Assembly: GCF_031432215.1 (NCBI RefSeq)
Contig: NZ_JAVKGN010000002.1
Location: forward strand, 62,001-126,000
Source of the DNA: Halodesulfurarchaeum sp. HSR-GB
GTDB taxonomy: Archaea; Halobacteriota; Halobacteria; Halobacteriales; Halobacteriaceae
Reading direction: 5' to 3'
Length of the DNA: 64,000 nucleotides
This document shows positions 17,963 to 26,284 of the stretch, piece by piece. The notes beneath the pieces are model-generated. The model saw only the letters and a program-made list of their open reading frames with translations, had not been told where the DNA came from and did no database searches. The translations under genes and the position numbers were made by a program. Position 1 is the first letter of the stretch. Each line of letters begins with the position of its first letter.

Positions 17963-18317
17963 CCCATTCGAAGACCTCGAGGAACTGGACGAGGAAACAG
18001 AAGAATCAGAAGACCAGGTTGCCGAGGATGTCCAAATTCAAGAGGAAAGAGACCAATCTGCGGAAGTCAAAGATCGGGAACAGTCATGGGAAAATACGCC
18101 AGGATTCCCCTTTGAAGAGTGCGATAACCGAACCTTCTATGCACGTAAAGACATCATGGAAACCCTCGATGACACAATATTCGACGTCGAAGTTATACTC
18201 CGGCAAGAACACAATCTAAAAGATTTCAAAACGCGAGAGTTCTATGACGCACTAATTAGAAGTGCTGACGAAAACAAAATTGCTGATTTAATCAAGCAGC
18301 AACGAAAACCTGATTAA
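17952..18317 (+). CDS. small ParA-partner protein
   Basis: A 121-residue protein starting 11 bases before the parA stop. Residues 1-55 are very acidic and probably disordered. Residues 60-120 form the conserved part (NRTFYARKDIMETLDD..FYDALIRSADENKIADLI). It has no ParB HTH, but small genes in this position commonly supply the centromere-binding function in archaeal and plasmid ParA systems. A degraded copy of its C-terminus lies at 20149-20235, so the family has been duplicated here. Confidence 0.65.
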   Translation: MTDNPFEDLEELDEETEESEDQVAEDVQIQEERDQSAEVKDREQSWENTPGFPFEECDNRTFYARKDIMETLDDTIFDVEVILRQEHNLKDFKTREFYDALIRSADENKIADLIKQQRKPD

Positions 18318-18355
18318 TTCCATAAATTTCGAAATACACAGTTGATCCCTTTGCA

Positions 18356-18976
18356 ATGGTCGATGATTTACGCACTATCACTAACTGCCTTCGCAATGGC
18401 GTTTACAACCGAGTCGTTAGTCCGGTAAGTCTGATCATCGCCGGAATTTCAATTTTACTCTTTGTATCTAACATCGGTAAAGACGGCATAAACGGTTACC
18501 TAATCCTCCCCTTTCTACATGGGTCATGGATCCATCTAACTGATAACTTGTTTTTTCTTCTAGTTCTTGGGAGTTGGGTGGAATTCAGAATTGGTAGCGT
18601 GAATTTCTTGAAGCGAATCATTCCAATAGCCTACATTTCGTTGTATGCACCATTGTTTCTAAGATACGGGGAATTGGCTTGGGGGCTAAGTGGTCTTACA
18701 AAAGCATTAACAGCATATGCAATCCCTGTTCTATTTATTCGACTCAATTATCACTTTGACAATCTCGAGTTTGGATTCTATAGAATTGCAACCTTACTAA
18801 TACATTTCACTTTGATGGTCTATTTATTTGCAAGCGTTACACTTACTGCCAAGAGGTTGATGGGTTTATCTCCAATACCATCTGGACTAGCACTATCAGT
18901 TCATGTGACTGGAATCTGTTTAGGGATCATATGGTTTTGTTGGCGACTCCGAAACTATGCAGCCTACGATATTTAA
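18356..18976 (+). CDS. rhomboid-like intramembrane serine protease
   Basis: A 206-residue membrane protein with about six hydrophobic segments. The rhomboid pattern is visible: HGSWIHLTDN in the second segment, the catalytic GLSG serine near residue 108 and a histidine in SVHVTGICLG near 183. Such enzymes cleave within membrane segments. Its codon use is more A+T-rich than that of its neighbours, suggesting separate acquisition. The ATG at 18356 follows a 38-base gap after the ParA-partner gene. The substrate cannot be predicted. Confidence 0.72.
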   Translation: MVDDLRTITNCLRNGVYNRVVSPVSLIIAGISILLFVSNIGKDGINGYLILPFLHGSWIHLTDNLFFLLVLGSWVEFRIGSVNFLKRIIPIAYISLYAPLFLRYGELAWGLSGLTKALTAYAIPVLFIRLNYHFDNLEFGFYRIATLLIHFTLMVYLFASVTLTAKRLMGLSPIPSGLALSVHVTGICLGIIWFCWRLRNYAAYDI

Positions 18977-19156
18977 TTGAATGAGTTAATTCGAAATATA
19001 GAACCAAGGTTGGAAACCCATACCCGATGAAAGTATTCTGTCCGAATTGGCACATAGAGGTCTTGAAAGTGCAAATTTGATCATACGATTTCCAGGTCCG
19101 GAAGGGTCGGAAGGGTCCATACCTCGATTATCAACTAGGAGCCCCTTCCTCCGAAT

Positions 19157-19828
19157 ATGCATCAGCCCGGATCGATCCCGGAACTCCCCCAACTCGAATC
19201 AGGCGTCCAGCTTCTCGAAACGCCCGATCGGGCGGTCGGCCCACTCCAAACACTCGTCCTGGACCATCTCCTCCTAGACGGTGGCACAGCCGTCTGGATC
19301 GACGCCCTCGAGTACGGCACCTCAGTTTATCTCGCCGAAGTTGCCCCCTCACAACGAATCCTCGACCGGATCAAGATCGCCCGAGGGCAAACAGCCTACC
19401 GGCATTTTAGTCTCGTTCAAAGCGCGGTCGAGCAGCTGACCGAGGATACAAACCTGATCGTCGCCCCCGCCATCGACGGGCTTTATCGAAACGACGACGT
19501 CCGAGGCCTCGAGCCAAAGGAATTGATGCTACGAAGCCTCTCTCGGCTAGCTCAATATGCGCGTGAAGCAAATACCCCGGTCTTAACGACCCGCACCCGT
19601 GCAGATGGATTCAGCGCCCCGATCGAATCGCTCGCGACCAACACTATCGAAGTCCACCAAACCGAATTCGGAGCCCGGTTCGAGAGTGACGATTTCGAGA
19701 CGTTAGTGTACACAAACGGCCAGACGATGCAGACTACCCTGGCCTACTGGAAACGGATCCTCAAAGCCAGGCAACCTATCTACGGGCGTGAAGGTGTCCA
19801 ACAGACCACAACCACGGTGAAATCCTAA
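19157..19828 (+). CDS. RecA/KaiC-like protein lacking Walker A
   Basis: A 223-residue protein with the look of a RecA-fold domain (GTAVWIDALEYG, LDRIKIARGQTAYRHF, LIVAPAIDGLYR, TPVLTTRTRAD) but no GxxxxGKT loop. It ends with TTLAYWKRIL, a stretch I associate with a haloarchaeal family encoded next to the small protein that follows. It may bind nucleotide weakly or act as a structural partner in DNA repair. The family assignment is from memory and uncertain. The following gene starts two bases after its stop. Confidence 0.5.
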   Translation: MHQPGSIPELPQLESGVQLLETPDRAVGPLQTLVLDHLLLDGGTAVWIDALEYGTSVYLAEVAPSQRILDRIKIARGQTAYRHFSLVQSAVEQLTEDTNLIVAPAIDGLYRNDDVRGLEPKELMLRSLSRLAQYAREANTPVLTTRTRADGFSAPIESLATNTIEVHQTEFGARFESDDFETLVYTNGQTMQTTLAYWKRILKARQPIYGREGVQQTTTTVKS

Positions 19829-19830
19829 CG

Positions 19831-20094
19831 ATGGGGCGTGCAATCCCCGCCTATCGCGATCATCTCACAACCCTCGAACAGAATTGGAGTGGCTATCGGC
19901 ATAGCCTACAACCCGAGGAACGAAACCACTATGACGCGCTCTGGGCCGCTGCTCGAGCTCATGCCGAACCAAGCGGTTGCCAGAACCCCAGGAATCCCAT
20001 GAACGCGGTCCTCATGTCGATCTGTCTTGAACAGGTAAAGAAAATAGGCAAATTGACGGATCGGCTCAATTTTCTCGAAGAAAATGGGCCGTGA
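19831..20094 (+). CDS. small conserved haloarchaeal protein
   Basis: An 87-residue helical protein starting MGRAIPAYRDHL, directly after the RecA-like gene. Homologous pairs of these two genes occur in haloarchaeal chromosomes, as far as I recall. The C-terminal half (PMNAVLMSICLEQVKKIGKL) is a likely amphipathic helix. It has no catalytic motif. The tight spacing suggests co-transcription and a complex with the upstream protein. Confidence 0.6.
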   Translation: MGRAIPAYRDHLTTLEQNWSGYRHSLQPEERNHYDALWAAARAHAEPSGCQNPRNPMNAVLMSICLEQVKKIGKLTDRLNFLEENGP

Positions 20095-20148
20095 AGCCCT
20101 ATTATGCCACCACAAGGGTAACCCGCTCAAGGGGTAGTCAGAAGATAG

Positions 20149-20235
20149 TTCTATGATGCACTAATCAGAAGTACCAACACAGAAAACATGACAGAGCTGA
20201 TCAAAGAACAACGACAATCGAGCAATCAAGAGTAG
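20149..20235 (+). pseudogene. relic of a second ParA-partner gene
   Basis: The frame reads FYDALIRSTNTENMTELIKEQR and then a stop, which aligns with the last 29 residues of the ParA partner at 17952-18317. No start or N-terminal part is present. It is the 3' end of a lost paralogue, 1.8 kb downstream of the intact gene, and implies an earlier duplication or recombination of the partition module. Confidence 0.7.
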
Positions 20236-20256
20236 CTCCCTGCGGAAGATGAAGCC

Positions 20257-20592
20257 ATGACCAAAGACGGCCCAGTTGACGAGACAATCGGTTTGAAGGC
20301 GCCAGACTGCCGTGGCTGCGGTCGTCGGATGGCTGTCGAGGCCTACAATTACGGAATCAATAAACAAACTAGAGAGGTATCCAAATACGTGGGGTTGGCA
20401 AAATGCGAATGCTGCCCTATCTATTGGTCACCCGAACGGGGATGGCAATACGATCCCAACGAAAATGGATGCGAGCACATTGATTTCGAATGCTTAGACG
20501 AACCCTGCCCAAATTGCGAAGCACCACAGCTATGGTCATTTGCAGGGATACGGACCTGCCCAGCCTGTAGTTGGGAAGATGCTCACGATTAA
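20257..20592 (+). CDS. zinc-ribbon protein with four CxxC pairs
   Basis: A 111-residue protein with cysteine pairs at CRGC, CECC, CPNC and CPAC, enough for two zinc ribbons. The first pair starts near residue 18. The rest is acidic with aromatic patches (YWSPERGWQYDP). It is preceded by the ParA-partner relic. No enzyme motif is seen and the role is unknown. Confidence 0.6.
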   Translation: MTKDGPVDETIGLKAPDCRGCGRRMAVEAYNYGINKQTREVSKYVGLAKCECCPIYWSPERGWQYDPNENGCEHIDFECLDEPCPNCEAPQLWSFAGIRTCPACSWEDAHD

Positions 20593-20965
20593 CCAACAAT
20601 CGGCATTCCTAAAATCGGCTAATTGGATTTATTCTGGGCGTGGCGAAGGTGTCCTTTCATGCTATCTCAATCAACATTAGGAGCTAATGAAGGGCCACCG
20701 ATTATCGGCTACCACTTCGAGTCCAGACCCCTCTTTGGACCCAACAACGATCGACCAGTCGGGGATTAGGGAGAACTATACACTACGTGGCATCCAGACG
20801 AACTCCAGGAGAGCGAGGTTCGGGACGTCACCAAGCTCGTTCCAAAAAAAGGAGACCAACCAGTTGTCGCCTTCTACTTCGATCGACGAATCAACGGTGA
20901 AGTGGAAGGAAAAACCGTCGAGTTTCACCCCATAAAACTCAGAAGACGACCGGGGGTTGGCCTTC
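20593..20965 (+). pseudogene. gene-poor stretch holding the 3' relic of an unknown gene
   Basis: From about 20770 to 20973 an open frame without a start reads ELYTTWHPDELQES and later AFYFDRRINGEVEGK..FHP. Its second half matches a relic at 45568-45720 (AFYFEQEINGNLEGK..FHPENL). Both are therefore broken copies of one unidentified small-protein family. Nothing else is recognisable in the stretch. Confidence 0.5.
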
Positions 20966-21265
20966 ATGGCTAAACGGATGATCATAGAGAATGGAACAAA
21001 GAAGGTAAAAGAATACAATATTGGTTCCCTCGAGGATGAACCCCTGTTGTTGACAGGCTATTACCTCCCCGAATCCGATAATGGTCAATCTTGGCGATGG
21101 TTTGGTGTTCCCTCGGCAAAAGTTGAGATTTACTTCACTGACGATCTACAGGACACAGATTCAGGACGACTCATTGGAAACCCCATCAAATTTGGAGAAA
21201 TATCAGCAGATGTCTTCTTTGATGGAAAGGCAACCGACCATTTTGAGTTTGGCGATCAAAATTAG
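20966..21265 (+). CDS. hypothetical beta-rich protein
   Basis: A 99-residue protein starting at the ATG at 20966 (MAKRMII). It has alternating hydrophobic and charged residues typical of beta strands, with GYYLPES and WRWFGVP in the middle. No domain is recognised. Its start overlaps the end of the preceding relic, so it may have been the second gene of a now broken pair. Confidence 0.45.
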   Translation: MAKRMIIENGTKKVKEYNIGSLEDEPLLLTGYYLPESDNGQSWRWFGVPSAKVEIYFTDDLQDTDSGRLIGNPIKFGEISADVFFDGKATDHFEFGDQN

Positions 21266-21414
21266 CTATCGATAGATTTGATTTTCACGAAGTTCCGATG
21301 TTTATGTGCTGTATTCGCGCTTTATTTTGCACGCAGCAATCGTTGACATTCCGTTACTTCTGGAGAAGACGGCCGGGAAAGGCTCTTTGAAATTACGACG
21401 GCGGTTCCGATGGC

Positions 21415-22119
21415 ATGTCGAACAAGCACTCGGAACAGTCCAGTTGGGCAGATCGTCATCGAAAAGACCTGACCACCAGACACACTCACGAAGATGTTTT
21501 GACCGACCGCGAATTTGAATTGCTACTGGAAGCTTGCGCTAGCCTCCCTGAACCGCAGGACCTTCAAGCTCGATTCATCTGTTTGGCGGCTGGCCGACTC
21601 GGACTTCGAGGAGGAGAGATCTCGCATTTTCAAACGAACTGGCTCAATTGGGACCGAGGCATTCTCCGGGTCCCGAAGCATGAGCCTTGCACTTGTGGCT
21701 ACTGCCGTCGTCAGGCTTCTCAGGAGGCCAACCATCATGACAAATTAACAACTGAGGAGGCATTGAAAGATCGCTGGCACCCGAAAACTGTTACTTCGGC
21801 CCGAGCTGTACCATTCGATCTTTCCCTAAGAGTAGAGCTATGTATCGAACGGTTCGCCGAACGCTATGATGAATTTCCAGTATCACGCTCCACAGTTAAT
21901 CGACGAGTGCAGACTGTCGCCGAAAAAGCAGACATCAGTGGCCGAGTTTACCCACATAGCCTTCGAGCGACTGCTGCCAGCTATCACGCATACCAGGGGG
22001 TTGCACCAGTCCCCTTACAAGCATTGATGGGCTGGAGTGATCTGGCGACTGCCCAAAAGTATATCCGCATTTCGGGGACTGTGACTGCTAACGCTCTCCG
22101 GCAAGTCCACGATAGTTAG
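21415..22119 (+). CDS. tyrosine recombinase/integrase, catalytic domain only
   Basis: A 234-residue phage-integrase family protein. The catalytic set is complete: Arg in LGLRGGE (around 66), Lys in WHPKT (around 125), His and Arg in YPHSLR (around 183-186), Trp in LMGWSD at the second His position, and the Tyr in AQKYI (around 216). Only about 30 residues precede the catalytic domain, so the core-binding domain is very short or missing. A CxCxYC group near residue 90 may bind metal. An eroded type A site lies about 80 bases before its start, and the site array begins directly after it. It is the obvious candidate to act on those sites, but that is inference. Confidence 0.88.
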   Translation: MSNKHSEQSSWADRHRKDLTTRHTHEDVLTDREFELLLEACASLPEPQDLQARFICLAAGRLGLRGGEISHFQTNWLNWDRGILRVPKHEPCTCGYCRRQASQEANHHDKLTTEEALKDRWHPKTVTSARAVPFDLSLRVELCIERFAERYDEFPVSRSTVNRRVQTVAEKADISGRVYPHSLRATAASYHAYQGVAPVPLQALMGWSDLATAQKYIRISGTVTANALRQVHDS

Positions 22120-22256
22120 CCGACTTCTTTGAGTGCTGTCAGTTACCAATTGCCGATTTGAGATAAGCCATTACCCCATTCTTCGCCCCTACCGACCTGC
22201 AGGAACGCATAACGCAGTCTTTCAAGTGAAAGTGAAAACAGAAACGGACTTCTCAC

Positions 22257-22757
22257 TCATTCCAAAATTCGCTCTAAATACTGGCGGGAAACGCCCTCCA
22301 ATGTGTATCTACCCACACTTTGCACCTCTTCAATTGCCTCTTCCAATGAATACCCTCGCGCATGCGCCAGCCAAAGCACCATAACATGGCCAGTCCGTCC
22401 CTGGCCAGCTGAACAGTGAACTACAATGGGTGTATTTTCCCGATCTGCGCGTTGAAAAAACGGAACGAGTGACTCCAAGAACGTCGCTTCGTCGATACCT
22501 CCTTGGTCTTGGATGGGTTCGTGGCAAACCCACTCTTCGCCAAAAGTCTCTTGATAGGTATCGATTAAACCTGAATACTTATTGAGTTCGGACGGGGTTA
22601 GAAGTGTGCAGACCCCTCCAATACCACGTGAAACCATAAAATCGGTCCACCCAGTGACAGCTTCTTTCCCTGGTGAATCCGCATAATAGCCTGGCCGATG
22701 GGCTCCATGCACGATAGATTCATCCCGTGCCGCCGGACCAAAATTAAATGAACCCAT
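22257..22757 (-). CDS. dual-specificity protein phosphatase-like protein
   Basis: A 166-residue protein with the cysteine phosphatase loop HCSAGQGRTG near residue 115 (nucleophile Cys, P-loop Arg) and a general-acid candidate Asp in IQDQGGID near 83. It starts at MGSFNFGP. The size and the ARGYSLEEAIEEV helix after the loop fit small dual-specificity or tyrosine phosphatases. It stands alone between the integrase and the first intact type B site. The substrate is unknown. Confidence 0.85.
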   Translation of the reverse strand: MGSFNFGPAARDESIVHGAHRPGYYADSPGKEAVTGWTDFMVSRGIGGVCTLLTPSELNKYSGLIDTYQETFGEEWVCHEPIQDQGGIDEATFLESLVPFFQRADRENTPIVVHCSAGQGRTGHVMVLWLAHARGYSLEEAIEEVQSVGRYTLEGVSRQYLERILE

Positions 22758-23127
22758 CTTTGGATACTTCTCACGTAGACACTTGCCGTCAATGAACGTA
22801 GTGATTCGGACTCACTCTTCTGTATGACATCGAATTTTGGTGGGAAAACCGCCAAACGATAGTTGGATTGACGAAAACTGACTGCTGAATATAGACCATC
22901 TATTCAGCAGTTCCCAGTTGGGTAGATGGTTTCTTTCTCACCGGCCCATAATTCTTGTCAGATCCAAGGCGACCAAGACCTTCACCGGCTTGCATAAAAA
23001 GGGTTCAGAGCCCTTCTACACCCCGGTTCGTTTACTTCCACGAATATCAGGCTAATCGAGGGTTGTTGTTATTGTAGACATACACCCCTGGTGTGGGGCC
23101 CAATGGCCGAGTGATAGGGTGTTCACC
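22758..23127. other. intergenic region with a perfect type B site
   Basis: The site at 22883-22909 has two perfect 9-base arms. It is preceded by ACGAAAACTGAC, which matches the sequence before the B sites at 62316, 59915 and 38430. The remainder shows no gene. A C-rich stretch near 23085 (ctggtgtggggcccaatgg) looks tRNA-like at first glance but does not fold into one. Confidence 0.5.
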
Positions 23128-23535
23128 TTACTCAGTTTCGACGAATATTGCATAGGAGGCAGTACCCCCGGTGAAAACTATAACCCGAAAATCACCGCCT
23201 TGGTCAGCTTGGTGGGTAAATGTCGCCTCGTCGTCGACGTTCTCCTCGAAAATTTGCTCGTTATCGGGGTCGTATAACCGGACGAGCGTCCCACCGGCCC
23301 CGCTCTTTTCTTCTTCGGTGACTTCAATCCGAACCGTCTCCCCTTGTTTTACCTCCACAAAGTTATCGGCCGAATTTGAAGTTACCTCGCCCGATTCTAT
23401 TGGTTCGGGGGTTGGTTCCGCGGTTGTCGGTTCCGGGGTTTTGGTTCGGTCTTGTCCCCCCTCTTGCGAAGAACACCCGGCCAGGGGGATTATTGTCACA
23501 CCTATTCCCACCGTCAAAAACTGCCTCCGGTTCAT
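23128..23535 (-). CDS. Tat-exported lipoprotein, unknown function
   Basis: A 135-residue protein from the ATG encoding MNRRQFLTVG. The twin-arginine signal NRRQFL and the lipobox LAGC place it outside the membrane, lipid-anchored. A Thr/Pro/Glu-rich linker follows (residues 25-50), then an approximately 80-residue beta-rich domain resembling pre-peptidase C-terminal or emp24-like folds. It is next to a second lipoprotein in the same orientation, and the pair is bracketed by B sites at 22883 and 24223. Confidence 0.72.
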   Translation of the reverse strand: MNRRQFLTVGIGVTIIPLAGCSSQEGGQDRTKTPEPTTAEPTPEPIESGEVTSNSADNFVEVKQGETVRIEVTEEEKSGAGGTLVRLYDPDNEQIFEENVDDEATFTHQADQGGDFRVIVFTGGTASYAIFVETE

Positions 23536-23599
23536 AGGTTTGCTACTCTCGGCCACGCCTTAACCTTTCACACGGTCGAATAACTCCCGCACCCGGCGG

Positions 23600-24091
23600 T
23601 CACTCCTCGATACCGGGCCACTCGGCGTACATATACTCTGCGTACCTACCTGCAGCGCCGCGATTAGGCACTGCTTCAGATCCATTCAACCGTGCCGAAA
23701 TGACTTGTCCAACTGCGTTACTGTCCCTAAAAGTACATCTCGCAAATTCGCCGTTATCGGATATGATCGCTTCTTCAGCCAAAGGATAGTCATCAACATT
23801 TGTTGCTAATGATTCCTGCCGAGAAAATTCATCTTTTGCACCTTCAGTTTTATCGTAGATATTCACCCACATGAAAACACTCAGATCTGAGGTTCTCCAA
23901 ACCCGGTCATAATCTTCGTATTCTTCGTGTCTGGGCTCCAAATCCTGATCGGGCCAGTCTTCCCCCACCTCATCGGGGAGTAACGTCTCTTTTTCCCCTG
24001 GTTCGTATTTCGGCCCGCCCGAGAAGCCACTACACCCCGCCAGCGCCGATATAGCGACGGCCGCACCCGCCAGGTACTCACGTCTTTTCAT
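23600..24091 (-). CDS. Tat-exported lipoprotein, unknown function
   Basis: A 163-residue protein from MKRREYLAG, with a twin-arginine motif and a lipobox ALAGC near residue 20. The mature part is acidic and Tyr/Trp-rich (YEDYDRVWRTSDLSVFMWVNIYD), typical of small haloarchaeal surface lipoproteins. A longer frame exists upstream, but starting there would bury the signal. It lies 65 bases upstream of the other lipoprotein gene and may share its transcript. Confidence 0.72.
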   Translation of the reverse strand: MKRREYLAGAAVAISALAGCSGFSGGPKYEPGEKETLLPDEVGEDWPDQDLEPRHEEYEDYDRVWRTSDLSVFMWVNIYDKTEGAKDEFSRQESLATNVDDYPLAEEAIISDNGEFARCTFRDSNAVGQVISARLNGSEAVPNRGAAGRYAEYMYAEWPGIEE

Positions 24092-24329
24092 TAAGCTCAC
24101 ATTCACATACCAGTACCAAATATCCCCTGATTGACCGTTAATACCTACAATAATGGCCATTAGTAGCCAACATTTTGGGCGAATTGAGGATTAATATGAA
24201 AATCGACATTGCAAAATGTCGTTGCTGAATATAGAGCAGGCATTCAGCAATTTCCCATCGCATATCTCGTCATTTATGCGATATGTATTTAAATAAACAG
24301 CCGTACTGACTATTTAAAAGAGGTATCAA

Positions 24330-24872
24330 ATGACTACGCCAGAATCACCGGATGGATATACCCCGTACAAGAAATACTCTCCCCATAGGTTAGTTCTGCT
24401 CCTTATAATAGCAATTCTACTCACAGTTGCTGGTTTGGTCATCTTCTTAGAAGATGTCGTTCTCTACCCGCAGAACAATGTCAAACTGATCGTTGGTGCA
24501 GGTATAGCAATTGTGGCCACGATCTACGTCCACGAATCGCTCCACTACCTCGCCAACTCTGCTATAGGCTACGACCCAGTTTTCGTATGGCCAAATGCTG
24601 TCTACGTTCCAGAGGTGTCCCTTGACCTGTGGGAGATTACGGTTGTGCTGTTAGCTCCACAGTTCCTTTCGGTCACCTACACGGTGCTTCTAATAACAGG
24701 TGCAGTCAATGACCTAGCGATAGTCGTCGGTTGGGGATTAATCCTCAATCTCGGCGGAGCTGCATCTGACGTGTTCTGGATTGTGCGACGGCTGACCTGG
24801 CCTGCTGAAACGAAAGTGGTTGTCGGGGACGACAAAAAGAACTACGTAGCATTTCCTAAAGACTCGCTGTAA
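24330..24872 (+). CDS. membrane zincin-like metalloprotease, DUF3267-type
   Basis: A 180-residue protein with about four membrane segments. HESLH (HExxH) lies near residue 69 in the second hydrophobic stretch and a candidate third ligand Asp lies in GAASDVFWIV near 150. This resembles the DUF3267 group of putative membrane metalloproteases. The interval between B site 24223 and A site 24921 holds only this gene. No partner is visible. Confidence 0.68.
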   Translation: MTTPESPDGYTPYKKYSPHRLVLLLIIAILLTVAGLVIFLEDVVLYPQNNVKLIVGAGIAIVATIYVHESLHYLANSAIGYDPVFVWPNAVYVPEVSLDLWEITVVLLAPQFLSVTYTVLLITGAVNDLAIVVGWGLILNLGGAASDVFWIVRRLTWPAETKVVVGDDKKNYVAFPKDSL

Positions 24873-24990
24873 TCCGGCTGAGGGTTACACTATTGAACTG
24901 ATCTCACAGACCAACCTTCGTGCTGAATTCGCGCCATAGATCGGTCAATGGAAAGGTAGTACTTTGGGCCCTCGTCTCGCTTTTTTCCAT

Positions 24991-25800
24991 ATGTATTGGA
25001 GCGAGGAAGAGGTTGAGGACTACATTCGATACCCGAGTGAGGGAAGTGCAGAGGAACTTGGTTCTCCCATTTATTTCATTGGCCAGAATGAACTTGAGCA
25101 AGATGGGTTGATGGAGGATTTAACCAATGATCTTGAGGAAAAGGGATACGATTACGCACCGATCAGACCTTACAATTCAGGGGAGTACTATGAGTTGGAG
25201 ACCGGAGAAGTCCACTCTACCGATGAGGGTCAGTACGTCGGGTACAACGAGATAATGCTGTACTGTATTAATATCTTGACCGAGTATCCTTTTGCGTTGG
25301 CTACGCATCCTGATCGAGATTCTTGGCAAATTGTGACGCCTGCTGATTTGAATACGAGGACAGCAAAGGAGTTCTTGTTCACCTATTATGCAGAGATGGC
25401 GAAGGCAGTATCCGATCTGATCAAGGAGAACTATACTATTGATGAGCTCCAGGAGATCTACGAGGATGCACGTCCAGGAGGAGGGGCGATAGGTAGATGG
25501 AGTGACGCCGTCGACGAGAATGTGAATCTTCACCCAGTTGAGTTCATGTCCATAGCGGACCTGAAAGAAGTAGTTCGGGATAACGAAGATCTCCTTGATG
25601 AACTGGATTTCCGCTCGAAGACTCAATGTAAGCAGGCGTTCGACACGGTTGAGAAGTACCGGAACAAGGTGATGCACGGGAACCGTAGCGTAATCTCCAG
25701 CGAAGAGGATGTTGGGGCTCTAGTCGAGTCGATTGAGATATCCTGTGATATCGCGATCAACGTTGGCGGTGACGGTCCCGGATTAGACATCCCGCCCTGA
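24991..25800 (+). CDS. HEPN-like domain protein, possible toxin/abortive-infection type
   Basis: A 269-residue acidic protein, started at the ATG at 24991 rather than a TTG nine codons earlier. The C-terminal helices contain RNKVMH, the R-x4-H pattern of HEPN ribonuclease domains, after a long helix (PADLNTRTAKEFLFTYYAEM). A paralogue with the same layout is at 28280-29188. HEPN proteins often act in toxin-antitoxin or antiviral systems, but no partner is adjacent. A sites at 24921 and 25835 closely bracket the gene. Confidence 0.55.
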   Translation: MYWSEEEVEDYIRYPSEGSAEELGSPIYFIGQNELEQDGLMEDLTNDLEEKGYDYAPIRPYNSGEYYELETGEVHSTDEGQYVGYNEIMLYCINILTEYPFALATHPDRDSWQIVTPADLNTRTAKEFLFTYYAEMAKAVSDLIKENYTIDELQEIYEDARPGGGAIGRWSDAVDENVNLHPVEFMSIADLKEVVRDNEDLLDELDFRSKTQCKQAFDTVEKYRNKVMHGNRSVISSEEDVGALVESIEISCDIAINVGGDGPGLDIPP

Positions 25801-25958
25801 ATCTCGATTCTCCGCCAGATGACGACTGGCAAGATGCTGGATTCGAGCGTTCTATTCAGCAACGATCATTTGATGGTGAAATAGCATGTCCGAGAATTCA
25901 GGGGGAAGTCGGACATTTTGCTTACAGTTTCGAAATGGAATGCTGAATACAGACCATG

Positions 25959-26188
25959 GGCCTTGTTTAGACGCTCGAAAACGGGCGGTTGAAGGCTTCT
26001 CTTTTGATTGGCCGTTAAGTGGGATCGCAAACTGCAGTGAGAAAAACTTCGAAAACGTCACAAACCGACATCAGTAAATGAATAAACGGCTTGAATTAAG
26101 TGAATTATCTCACCATGATCCCGATTGGAAGCCCAGGGAGCGCGTCAGAAGCTCTGCAACCTCCGAAATTTGGCGTCTAAACAAGGCC
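25959..26188. mobile_element. MITE-like element inside a type B site
   Basis: A 230-base element with perfect 15-base terminal inverted repeats: GGCCTTGTTTAGACG at 25959-25973 and its complement at 26174-26188. It is flanked on both sides by CAGACCATG, an 8-9 base target duplication. Removing it restores a 27-nt type B site with left arm TGCTGAATA at 25941 and right arm TATTCATCA ending at 26206. No complete transposase is inside. The 8-9 base duplication and a GG..TGTT end recall IS6-type elements. Confidence 0.8.
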
Positions 26189-26284
26189 CAGACCATGTAT
26201 TCATCACGACGGCTAAAACCTATCACTGGCCGAGGATCACAACATAGCCAAGGGGGAATCAACGACCTGTCTTCCTCAGAATCA

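Noticed and set aside
23060-23125. tRNA-like stretch (ggggcccaatggccgagtgatagggtgttcacc)
   Set aside because: The opening words resemble a D-arm region, but I could not find matching acceptor, anticodon and T arms.
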